Source of the DNA: Microbacterium sp. zg-Y625
GTDB lineage: Bacteria > Actinomycetota > Actinomycetes > Actinomycetales > Microbacteriaceae
NCBI RefSeq assembly: GCF_030246925.1
Contig: NZ_CP126740.1
Span: 1,302,001-1,366,000 of the forward strand
DNA length: 64,000 bases
Reading direction: 5' to 3'
Every line of letters starts with the position of its first letter. Position 1 is the stretch's first letter. The notes below the pieces were generated by a model that worked only from the letters and a program-made list of their open reading frames with translations, did no database searches and was not told the origin of the DNA. Shown piece by piece: positions 44,355-51,955 of this stretch. The position numbers were made by a program, and so were the translations under genes.

Positions 44355-46085
44355 ATGGGTGCGGTCATCGAACTCGAGATCAGCGCGGGAGAACCCTCCC
44401 GTGCGCGGCCGGTCCGTGTGCTGCGGGCCACCGGCAGCGAGGGCGGCCGCGGCGCGTTCGACCTCGATGTGGACGCGCTGGCGGCGCGGCTGTCGTCGGT
44501 GGAGGCGACGGTGCTCGCTTCGGCGGTCCCTGCGCGGCGCACGCTCAGCGCCGGCGAGGGCGAAGTCCGCCGCATCGGCGCGGAGCTGTTCGACCGCCTG
44601 TTCACGGGCGACGTCGGCGCCGCCTTCCGCACCAGCCGCGCCCTCGCCCACGCGCGCGGGGAGAACCTGCAGCTGCGGCTGCGGCTGGAGGACCCGGCGC
44701 TGGCGGCGCTGCCCTGGGAGGCGATGTTCGACGGGGCCACCGGCACCTACCTGTGCCGGAAGGAGTCGCTGATCCGCCAGATCGGCCCGCCCGAGTCGCT
44801 CGCGCCGCTGCGGGTGGATCCGCCACTGCGGATCCTCGGCCTACTCTCCTCGCCCCGCAACCTGGCGACGCTGGACGTGGAGGCCGAGCGCGACCGTCTG
44901 GAGCGCGCCCTGGCCCCGCACGTGGCGGCGGGACTGGCGCGCATCGAGTGGATCGAGCAGGTCAGCTGGGATCGGCTGCACGGCAGGCTCCTGGCCCAGG
45001 CCTGGCATGTCCTGCACTTCGTGGGCCACAGCCGCTACCAGGACGAGACCGACGAGGGCGAACTGGCGTTCTGCGGACCCGACGGCCGCGCCGAGTACGT
45101 CGGCGCCGCCGCGCTGGCCGATCTGCTCGACGAGACCGAGCCGACGCCTCGCCTGGTCGTTCTCAACTCGTGCATGTCGGGTGCAAGCGGCCTGCGCGAG
45201 CTGTACTCCGGCACCGCCGCCGCGCTCGTGCGCAGCGGGATCAGCGCGGTCGTGGCCATGCAGTTCACCGTCAGCGACGCCGCGGCGCTCGCCTTCGCGC
45301 ACGGCTTCTATGCCGCCCTGGCCTACGGCCGCACGATCGACGACGCCACCCGCAGCGGACGCATCGCGATCCTCGGGCTCTCGCGCGACACGCTCGAGTG
45401 GATCACCCCCGTGCTCTACCTGCGCGGCGAGGACACCCGCCTGTTCACCGTCGCCGAGATCCAGTCGCTGGCGGGCCGGCACGCCGGCGCCCCCGATCCG
45501 CTGCCCCCGGCGCCCGCCGATGCCGAGGCGGTGGCCGGGGGAACACCGCTCGGGGAGAGCGTACCGCCGGGGCCACGACGACGTCGGCGGACGGCGGCGC
45601 TCGTGGGGGCCGGCATCGGACTCGCGGCCATCGCCGCCGCCGGCATCGCCCTGGCGGCGGTTCTTCCCGGTCTCAGGGAGCCTGATGCCTCCCCCGCACC
45701 CGGCGCCGGGACACCCTCACCCGTTCCGACCACGACGAGCTTCGCCATCCCGGCCAGCCAGCTGTGGACGGTGACGGCGGTCGAGTGCGCCGTTGACGAG
45801 CCGCTGCAGATCCGTGCGACCGGCATCGTTCAGCACGGCGGGACGGCAGACCGCGCCTCCGGCCCGGACGGGATGGACGGCGAGCGGCTGGACACCAATG
45901 TGGTGGACGACGCGAACCACGCCGCGCTCATCGGGCGTGTCGGCGAGTCGGGGGCGCCGTTCCTCGTCGGCTCGGCGCTGGACATGACGTGCCCGGCCGA
46001 TGGCGCGCTCTTCCTCGGTATCAACGACGAGGGGTACGTCGGCAACGTCGGCGACTTCGACGTCACGGTGACGCACGAACAGTGA
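44355..46085 (+). CDS. CHAT-domain cysteine protease with membrane helix and PA-IL-like C-terminal domain
   Basis: A 576-residue protein. Residues about 150-390 form a caspase-like CHAT domain. The catalytic dyad is visible as His225 in VLHFVGHSRY and Cys273 in VVLNSCMSGA, each after a hydrophobic strand, followed by the AVVAMQFTVSDAAALAFAHG region. A Pro/Ala linker and four Arg residues precede a single membrane helix (about 413-440, AALVGAGIGLAAIAAAGIAL). The C-terminal part (about 471-576) resembles the PA-IL/LecA galactophilic fold: DANHAALIGRVGESGAPFLVG and LGINDEGYVGNVGDFDV. With positive charges before the helix, the protease should be cytoplasmic and the lectin-like domain outside. 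An alternative start is ATG 44343. The Trypco1 gene follows 10 bp later. A role in immunity or programmed death is inferred. Confidence 0.85.
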   Translation: MGAVIELEISAGEPSRARPVRVLRATGSEGGRGAFDLDVDALAARLSSVEATVLASAVPARRTLSAGEGEVRRIGAELFDRLFTGDVGAAFRTSRALAHARGENLQLRLRLEDPALAALPWEAMFDGATGTYLCRKESLIRQIGPPESLAPLRVDPPLRILGLLSSPRNLATLDVEAERDRLERALAPHVAAGLARIEWIEQVSWDRLHGRLLAQAWHVLHFVGHSRYQDETDEGELAFCGPDGRAEYVGAAALADLLDETEPTPRLVVLNSCMSGASGLRELYSGTAAALVRSGISAVVAMQFTVSDAAALAFAHGFYAALAYGRTIDDATRSGRIAILGLSRDTLEWITPVLYLRGEDTRLFTVAEIQSLAGRHAGAPDPLPPAPADAEAVAGGTPLGESVPPGPRRRRRTAALVGAGIGLAAIAAAGIALAAVLPGLREPDASPAPGAGTPSPVPTTTSFAIPASQLWTVTAVECAVDEPLQIRATGIVQHGGTADRASGPDGMDGERLDTNVVDDANHAALIGRVGESGAPFLVGSALDMTCPADGALFLGINDEGYVGNVGDFDVTVTHEQ

Positions 46086-46095
46086 GGATCAGAAG

Positions 46096-46434
46096 ATGTG
46101 CCCGATCGTCGCATTCCCTTCAGAGGGCGGAGACATCCTGGTGGAGGTCAGCACGCCCGCGTCCTGGACCGCCCCGGGTCCGATCGTCACGCGCGGCGGG
46201 GGCGACTCCGACGGCGGACTGGTCGAACGCTCCCAGCGCCGGTTCGAGGACGCGGTGGAACGGGTCGAACCGGTCGTGCGGGCTCTCATCGACCGGCTCA
46301 CGCGGCTGCCGGTCGTACCGCAGGAGATCGAGCTCGAGTTCGGCATCCAGCTCAGTGCGGAACTGGGCGCCATCATCACCAACGCGAAGTCCACCGCGAA
46401 CTTCTCGATCACCATGCGCTGGACCCGGCCGTGA
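46096..46434 (+). CDS. Trypco1 (trypsin-co-occurring domain 1) family protein
   Basis: A 112-residue protein. It has an N-terminal beta strand (GGDILVEVST), a helix with RRFEDAVERVEPVVRALIDR, then the diagnostic PQEIELEFGIQLSAELGAII and a final strand TANFSITMRW. This is the Trypco1 pattern (also named CU044_2847 family), a small domain reported with trypsin-like and other peptidases in predicted actinobacterial conflict systems. It has no membrane segment. GAGGA lies 7 nt before the ATG and overlaps the CHAT stop, so the two are co-translated. It may sense or regulate the CHAT protease, or be its substrate (inference). Confidence 0.82.
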   Translation: MCPIVAFPSEGGDILVEVSTPASWTAPGPIVTRGGGDSDGGLVERSQRRFEDAVERVEPVVRALIDRLTRLPVVPQEIELEFGIQLSAELGAIITNAKSTANFSITMRWTRP

Positions 46435-46467
46435 CCGCACCGCCGGACAGCGCCGGCTGACCGAGGC

Positions 46468-47145
46468 TCAGTGCCGGTGGGCGCGCCCCGCCGCCGACCG
46501 CAGCGCCAGGATCGCGGCCCCGGGGTCGGCGGCGCCGAACACCGCAGAGCCGGCGACGAACGTGTCCGCACCGGCTTCGGCGGCCTGCGCGATCGTGGAT
46601 TCACCGATGCCGCCGTCGACCTGGAGCCACACCGCGCTCCCCCGGCGGCGGGCCTCGTCGGCGAGCAGTCGCAGCTTGGGCATGGTCTCCGGCATGAAGG
46701 ATTGACCGCCGAAGCCCGGCTCCACCGTCATCACCAGGATCTGGTCGAACTCGTCGAGGCTGTCGAAGAGCCCCTCCACGGGAGTTCCGGGCTTGACGGC
46801 GACGCCCGCGCGAGCGCCGATCGAGCGCAGCCGTCTGGCGAGCGCCACGGGGTTCGCGGCCGCCTCGAGGTGGAAGGTCACCGACGCCGCGCCGAGCTCG
46901 GCGTATTCCGGCGCCCAGCGCTCCGGGTCGTCGATCATGAGGTGCACGTCCAGCGGCACGGGGCTCGTCTGCTGGATGCGCGCCACCATCTGCGGGCCGA
47001 AGGTGAGGTTCGGCACGAAGTGGTTGTCCATGACGTCGACGTGCACGAAGTCCGCGGTGGCGATGCGAGCCAGCTCCGCCTGCATGTTGACGAAGTCGGC
47101 GGCCAGGACGCTGGGATTGACGCGGACGTCGGTGGTGTCGGTCAC
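46468..47145 (-). CDS. rpe: Ribulose-phosphate 3-epimerase
   Basis: A 225-residue TIM barrel interconverting ribulose-5-phosphate and xylulose-5-phosphate in the pentose phosphate pathway. Signatures are NPSVLAADFVNM, FVHVDVMDNHFVPNLTFG (metal-binding His and Asp), PLDVHLMIDDPE, LVMTVEPGFGGQSFM and LQVDGGIGEST. The GTG start has GATAAT at -12 to -7, so it can be transcribed on its own. The 517-bp space upstream holds the tandem repeat array, and the gene converges on the Trypco1 gene 33 bp away. Confidence 0.95.
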   Translation of the reverse strand: MTDTTDVRVNPSVLAADFVNMQAELARIATADFVHVDVMDNHFVPNLTFGPQMVARIQQTSPVPLDVHLMIDDPERWAPEYAELGAASVTFHLEAAANPVALARRLRSIGARAGVAVKPGTPVEGLFDSLDEFDQILVMTVEPGFGGQSFMPETMPKLRLLADEARRRGSAVWLQVDGGIGESTIAQAAEAGADTFVAGSAVFGAADPGAAILALRSAAGRAHRH

Positions 47146-47151
47146 CGTCCC

Positions 47152-47157
47152 ATTATC
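47152..47157 (-). promoter_or_regulatory. -10 element GATAAT for a leaderless rpe mRNA
   Basis: GATAAT at -12 to -7 from the rpe GTG. The region just upstream (47160-47210) is a C/G-rich transition into the repeat array. Confidence 0.5.
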
Positions 47158-47212
47158 CGGGCCGCGCCGCCCGAACCGCCCCGCGCCCGCCGCTCTCGCG
47201 GCGCCCGCGCTG

Positions 47213-47630
47213 CTCCGGTGTCGCGAATGGCGGGTGCCGGCGCTCGGGACCGTGCCGACGCGACACTCGAACAGCCCGCGCACCCCCGCACGAGGCGCGT
47301 ACGCTCCGCGCCAGACCTGCACTACTCCGGTGTCGCGAATGGCGGGTGCGGGCGCTCGGGACCGTGCCGACACGACACTCGAGCAGCGCGCGCACGCCCG
47401 CACGAGGCGCGTACGCTCCGCGCCAGAACCCGCACGGCTCCGGTGTCGCGAATGGCGGGTGCCGGCGCTCGGGACCGTGCCGACGCGACACTCGAACAGC
47501 CGCGCGCACGCCCGCACGAGGCGCGTACGCTCCGCGCCAGAACCGGCGCTGCTCCGGTGTCGCGAATGGTGGGTGCGGGAGCGCGGGACTGTGCCGACGC
47601 GACACTCGAGCAGCGCGCGCAGCCGCGGGT
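47213..47630. repeat. Tandem array of 112-114-bp repeats, three full copies and one partial
   Basis: Copies begin at 47213, 47325, 47438 and 47552 with the shared start CTCCGGTGTCGCGAATGG. Periods are 112, 113 and 114 bp, and the last copy breaks down near 47620-47630. Copies differ by point changes and 1-bp indels that shift the reading frame, which argues against coding. Each unit holds two inverted repeats: GTGTCGCG with CGCGACAC about 33 bp apart (the second copy has one mismatch), and GGCGCG-TACGCTC-CGCGCC. The array fills most of the 517-bp space between rsmB and rpe. I recognise no transposon ends or genes in it. Confidence 0.85.
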
Positions 47631-47662
47631 GCCCGGGGCCCGCGGGGAGGGGGCAGCGGGGA

Positions 47663-49033
47663 TCACCGTCGCCGCAGAAGCGTGATCGACATCGCATCGG
47701 TGCCGTGCCGGTGGGGCCACAGCTGCGCGCGCCCGGAGCCGTCTGCCTGCTCGGGAAGATCCAGCGGCGAACGTGAGACGTCCTCGACCACGGCGCGCGC
47801 GTCGAGCTCTTCCACCTCGTCGCCGAAGGTGCGTCGCAGTTCGGCGCCGATGGCCGCCGTCTCGGCCAGATGCGGCGAGCAGGTGACGTACGCCAGGATG
47901 CCGCCGGGCCGCAGCGCCTGCACCGCGGCGGTGGCCAGCCCCAGCTGCAGGTCGGTGAGCTCGGGGATGTCGGCCGGGCTCTTGCGCCACCGCGCCTCGG
48001 GGCGGCGGCGGAGCGCCCCCAGCCCCGTGCAGGGCGCGTCCACGAGCACACGGTCGTACTGCCCAGGGGCAGACGCCGCCCGCTCCCGGCCGTCGAGCTC
48101 GCTCACCGGGACGTCCATCGGCACGCCCGCGACGGAGTCGCGCACGAGGCGCGCGCGGATGGCCGACGGTTCGTTCGCCTCGAGCCTTGCCCCGCGCTCG
48201 AGCGCCTCGGCGGCGAGGATGGCGGTCTTGCCGCCGGGGCCCGCGCAGAGGTCGAGCCAGCGCTCGCCGGCCGCGACCGGTGCAGCCCCGACCAGGGCCA
48301 GGGCCGCGAGCTGCGACCCCTCGTCCTGCACGCGGATGCGGCCGCCTGCGCCCGCGATCATGGCGTCGGGAGCGCCGCCGCCCAGGCGGAAGCCGTAGGG
48401 CGAGTACGGCGTGCGCTGGGCGTCTGCGGGGATCTCGGCGAGCCCCGGCAGCGCCGTCATGGTCACCTGCGGTGAGGCGTTGTCGGCGGCCAGCAGGTCT
48501 TCGAGCTCGTCGGCGCGTCCCTCGGCGGCCAGCGCCCGCCGGAGTGCCCGGATGACCCACACCGGGTGGGCGTACGTCAGGCCGAGGCGCTCATCGTCGG
48601 AGCGCGCCGCGGCGGTGATGCGCTCCATCCACGTGCCGGGGGTCTCGCGCGAGACGCGCCGCAGCACGGCGTTGACGAACCCCGCGGCCCCCTGCCCGGC
48701 GGCCGACCGCGCGAGCGCGACCGATTCGTTGACGGCGGCGTGCGAGGCGACGCGGGTCGACAGCAGCTGATGGACCCCGAGGCGCAGGGCGTCGAGCACC
48801 GGAGGGTCGATGTCGTCGGGCGAGCGACCGGCGACCTCCGCGATGATCGCGTCGTACGTGCCCTGGCGGCGGAGTGTGCCGTAGGTCAGCTCGGTGGCGA
48901 GCCCCGCATCGGCAGGGGTCAGCCCGGCCAGGCGGATCTCGCGCGGCAGCAGCAGGTTGGCGTACGCGTCGGACTCGTGCACGCCCCGCAGCGTCTCGAA
49001 GGCCACGCGACGGGCGAGGGTCGCGCCGCTCAT
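47663..49033 (-). CDS. rsmB: 16S rRNA (cytosine-5-)-methyltransferase RsmB
   Basis: A 456-residue protein with an N-terminal NusB-like RNA-binding domain (about residues 5-140) and a C-terminal SAM methyltransferase. Motifs include the SAM loop WLDLCAGPGGKTAIL, the catalytic Cys pair in DRVLVDAPCTGLGALRRRPE and LAYVTCSPHLAET, and RVQDEGSQLAA ahead of them. It methylates C967 of 16S rRNA in E. coli. The ATG at 49033 overlaps the fmt stop (ATGA). The downstream gene rpe is separated by the repeat array. Confidence 0.93.
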   Translation of the reverse strand: MSGATLARRVAFETLRGVHESDAYANLLLPREIRLAGLTPADAGLATELTYGTLRRQGTYDAIIAEVAGRSPDDIDPPVLDALRLGVHQLLSTRVASHAAVNESVALARSAAGQGAAGFVNAVLRRVSRETPGTWMERITAAARSDDERLGLTYAHPVWVIRALRRALAAEGRADELEDLLAADNASPQVTMTALPGLAEIPADAQRTPYSPYGFRLGGGAPDAMIAGAGGRIRVQDEGSQLAALALVGAAPVAAGERWLDLCAGPGGKTAILAAEALERGARLEANEPSAIRARLVRDSVAGVPMDVPVSELDGRERAASAPGQYDRVLVDAPCTGLGALRRRPEARWRKSPADIPELTDLQLGLATAAVQALRPGGILAYVTCSPHLAETAAIGAELRRTFGDEVEELDARAVVEDVSRSPLDLPEQADGSGRAQLWPHRHGTDAMSITLLRRR

Positions 49034-49950
49034 GAGCCGGCCACCGCATCGGTCAGGCGCGCCCCGCGCCACCAGTCACCGGCATCCATCGCGGGTTTCC
49101 CCGCCGGCTGCACGCGGTGCAGCACGACCGCGCCCTCGCCGGCGCCGACGGTCACGTCGCGACCGACCAGCCCGATCCGGCCGGGCTCGAGGTCCGCGGC
49201 ATCCGCCACGGCGCTCGCCGCCAGCACCTTCAGGCGCACTCCCCCGATCGTGGTGTGCGCGCCCGGCTCCGGGGTCGTGCCGCGCACGCGGTCGACGACG
49301 CGTCGGGCGGGCTGCGTCCAGTCCAGGGCGCCGTCGGCCAAGGTCAGCTTCCCGGCGTAGGTGGGCTCCCCCACCTGCGGGACGGCGCGGGCGGTGCCCG
49401 CGGCGATGGCGTCGACGACCTCGGTGAGCACCCCTGCTCCGACGTCGGCCAGGTCGGCCAGCACGTCGCCTGCCGTCGCCTCCTCGGGCACCGGGTAGGT
49501 GACCTCGCCGTACACGTCACCGGCGTCGAGCTCGGCCACCAGTCGGAAGACGCTGGCCCCGGTCGTGCGGTCCCCCGCGATGAGCGCGTGCTGCACGGGC
49601 GCCGCTCCCCGCCAGCGGGGCAGCAGCGAGAAGTGCAGGTTGATCCACCCGTGCGGCGGCATCGACAGCAGCGGCTCGCGCACGAGGCCCCCGTACGCGA
49701 CGATGACGCCGAGGTCGGGCCGCAGCTCCGTGATCGCGTCGGTCGCGGACGCGTCGAGCCGGTCGGCCTTGATGACGGGGATGCCGAGCTCGTCGGCAGC
49801 CTGGGCCACGGGCGACGGCGTCAGCACGCGCTTTCGACCCAGCACCGCGTCGGTGCGGGTCACGACCGCGACCAGGTCGTGGCCGGAGGCGGCCAGGGCA
49901 CGCAGCGAGGGGACGGCGGGTTCGGGGGTACCCGCGAAGACGAGGCGCAT
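49030..49950 (-). CDS. fmt: Methionyl-tRNA formyltransferase
   Basis: A 306-residue enzyme that formylates initiator Met-tRNA. Signatures are MRLVFAGTPEPAVPSLRAL, the active-site block INLHFSLLPRWRGAAP with its Asn and His, and TTGASVFRLVAELDAGDVY with the catalytic Asp. The C-terminal OB-like domain begins at about residue 205. It is translationally coupled to rsmB and starts 8 bp after the priA stop. Confidence 0.95.
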   Translation of the reverse strand: MRLVFAGTPEPAVPSLRALAASGHDLVAVVTRTDAVLGRKRVLTPSPVAQAADELGIPVIKADRLDASATDAITELRPDLGVIVAYGGLVREPLLSMPPHGWINLHFSLLPRWRGAAPVQHALIAGDRTTGASVFRLVAELDAGDVYGEVTYPVPEEATAGDVLADLADVGAGVLTEVVDAIAAGTARAVPQVGEPTYAGKLTLADGALDWTQPARRVVDRVRGTTPEPGAHTTIGGVRLKVLAASAVADAADLEPGRIGLVGRDVTVGAGEGAVVLHRVQPAGKPAMDAGDWWRGARLTDAVAGS

Positions 49951-49958
49951 GGGGCTCC

Positions 49959-51935
49959 TTACAGATCCAGATCGGGAACGTCGACCCGCACTCTCAGGGT
50001 CGCACGGCTCGGGCCGGGGCGTCCCTTCGTGGGGCGTCGGGCGTGGAGGGCATCGGCGATGACGGCCGAGCGCAGGCTCTCGGCGACGGCACGGCCGACG
50101 CCGTAGTCGAAGCGCACCACCGCACGGGCGCCGTCCTCGGCGCTCACGGGGCCGAGCACAGCGTCGTCGCCGAGTGCCGGCACGTCGTCGCGCAGGGTGT
50201 CGAGGCACGTGCGGACGGCCTGGGTCGACCCCTGGATCGCGGCTACCCGCACGACCGGCGGCATGTGGAGAGGCGCCCGCTCGGCCAGTTCGTTGCGGGC
50301 ATAGGCGGACTGCGTCCAGGTCGCCAGCGCCCGGGCGACGGCCCCGGTGACCCCGACGAGGTGCACCGGCGCGCCGGGGGCGGCCAGTGCCGCGGCGTTG
50401 GACCACCAGCGCAGACAGGACTCGCCGATGCGCAGGTCGTCGGCCATGAGCATGCGGTCGCCGTCGAGCAGCACGACGGCGCGGTAGCCGCCGGCGGCGA
50501 TGGGCTCCGCGCCGCGCGTGGCGATGACGAGGGCGGGCCTGGCATCCACCGCTGTGACCTGATGCACGCCGTCGGCGACGATGACGCGCGTGCCGGGGAA
50601 CGCGCGCCCGAGCTCGTCGGCGGTGCGCTCGCTGCCGGACGAGGCCATGCGCAGCCGCGTGCTCTCGCAGTTGGCGCACTTCCATGCGGGGGCGCTGCGT
50701 CCGCACAGCGCGCACTCGGGAATGGCGCCAGGCCGACGGGCGCGCAGCGGTCCGGCGCAGTGCGGGCAGCGCGCCGGTGTGCGGCAGTCGGCGCACACGA
50801 GCACCGGGGCGTAGCCGGGGCGCGACACCTGCACGAGCACCGGCCCGGATGCCAGGCCCTCGCGGGCGGCGGCGAAGGCCGACGAGGGCACGCGCGCGCC
50901 GTGGGATTCGCCCTCGCGCGTCGCCGAGAGGACGACGCGGGGACTCGTGCGGCGGCGGGCGGGCACCTCGCGCACCCAGCCGACCGCGACGAGCCGCTCG
51001 ACGTCGGTGGTGCGGGTGTGGCCGGCGAACAGCAGCGCCGCGCCGTCGAGCTCCTGCCGCACGAGCGCCGCGTCGCGGGCGTGCACGCCGGGGCTGAGCG
51101 GTTCGGCCAGCAGCGGGTCGCCGTCGTCCCAGATCGCGACGAGTCCGGGCTCGTGCGCCGGGGCGTACACGGTGGAGCGGTTGCCGATGACGACGCAGGG
51201 CTGGGGGGCCAGCACCCGCAGGTACGAGGCGTAGCGCTCGGGACCGGAGCGGCGCGCGTCGTCGCGCACGAGGGCGTCGTCGGGCACGCGGCCGGCGAGG
51301 GCGAGTTCCAGCTGCGCCTGGTCGCGGTGGTCCGGGACGACGAGCACGGCGCTGCGGCCCGAGGTCAGCGTGCGCACGGCGGCCGCGGCGAGCAGCTCCG
51401 CCCACGCCCCGACGTCCTCGCCCGAAGCCAGCCGGGCCGGGTGCGGCGGTGCGTCCACCGCGAGCCGCTCCCCCGCGGCGATCGCGTCGGAGAGCCCGGG
51501 GAACGCCGCGAGCACGGCGTCGGCCCACGCGGCATCCGCCTCGGCGACTGCGGGCGCGGCCACAGTCGCCCGCGCGAACCACGCCTTCTCGGCCCGCACC
51601 ATGCGCTTGGGTACGGCGAGCCGCAGGATGTCGGATGCCGAGCCGGCGGCCCGGTCGGCGGCCCGCCGTGCGAGCGCGTACAGGCCCGGGGGCAGCACCG
51701 CGACCGGCGAGATCACCGACTCGACCAGCGACAGCGGGCGCCCGGCGGCATCCGCCTCTCCCGTCTCGACGACGTAGGCGTCGACGACGCGGCCGGCGGT
51801 GCGCAGCGGCACGCGCACGCGGATGCCGGGCGTCACCGTGTCGACGAGCTCGTCGGGGACCTCGTAGTCGAACAGCCGGTCCAACTGCGGAAGCGGCGAG
51901 TCGATCAGCACGCGTGCGACGCGACGGGTCGTCAC
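49959..51935 (-). CDS. priA: Primosomal protein N' (PriA-like) with degenerate helicase motifs
   Basis: About 658 residues. The N-terminal DNA-binding domain (VARVLIDSPLPQLDRLFDYEVP) and the zinc domain with eight cysteines (CADC, CPHC, CALC and CANC pairs near residues 410-450) match PriA. The ATPase is lost: where E. coli PriA has a Walker A loop, this protein reads LTSGRSAVLVVPDH, and the DEEH box is replaced by AIWDDGDP. This is the known actinobacterial form, probably a replication-restart scaffold without helicase activity. The start is uncertain: GTG 51935, or GTG 51956, which overlaps the metK stop (TAGTG). Confidence 0.88.
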   Translation of the reverse strand: MTTRRVARVLIDSPLPQLDRLFDYEVPDELVDTVTPGIRVRVPLRTAGRVVDAYVVETGEADAAGRPLSLVESVISPVAVLPPGLYALARRAADRAAGSASDILRLAVPKRMVRAEKAWFARATVAAPAVAEADAAWADAVLAAFPGLSDAIAAGERLAVDAPPHPARLASGEDVGAWAELLAAAAVRTLTSGRSAVLVVPDHRDQAQLELALAGRVPDDALVRDDARRSGPERYASYLRVLAPQPCVVIGNRSTVYAPAHEPGLVAIWDDGDPLLAEPLSPGVHARDAALVRQELDGAALLFAGHTRTTDVERLVAVGWVREVPARRRTSPRVVLSATREGESHGARVPSSAFAAAREGLASGPVLVQVSRPGYAPVLVCADCRTPARCPHCAGPLRARRPGAIPECALCGRSAPAWKCANCESTRLRMASSGSERTADELGRAFPGTRVIVADGVHQVTAVDARPALVIATRGAEPIAAGGYRAVVLLDGDRMLMADDLRIGESCLRWWSNAAALAAPGAPVHLVGVTGAVARALATWTQSAYARNELAERAPLHMPPVVRVAAIQGSTQAVRTCLDTLRDDVPALGDDAVLGPVSAEDGARAVVRFDYGVGRAVAESLRSAVIADALHARRPTKGRPGPSRATLRVRVDVPDLDL

Positions 51936-51955
51936 GCCGGCGCCCGCGGCATCCA

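Noticed and set aside
47213..47630. CRISPR array.
   Set aside because: The repeats are 112-114 bp and directly adjoining, without unique spacers, and no cas genes are present.
47150..47650. A coding gene running through the tandem repeats on the minus strand.
   Set aside because: Period changes of 112, 113 and 114 bp shift the frame between copies, and no start site or protein-like composition is present. The open frames reflect G+C content.
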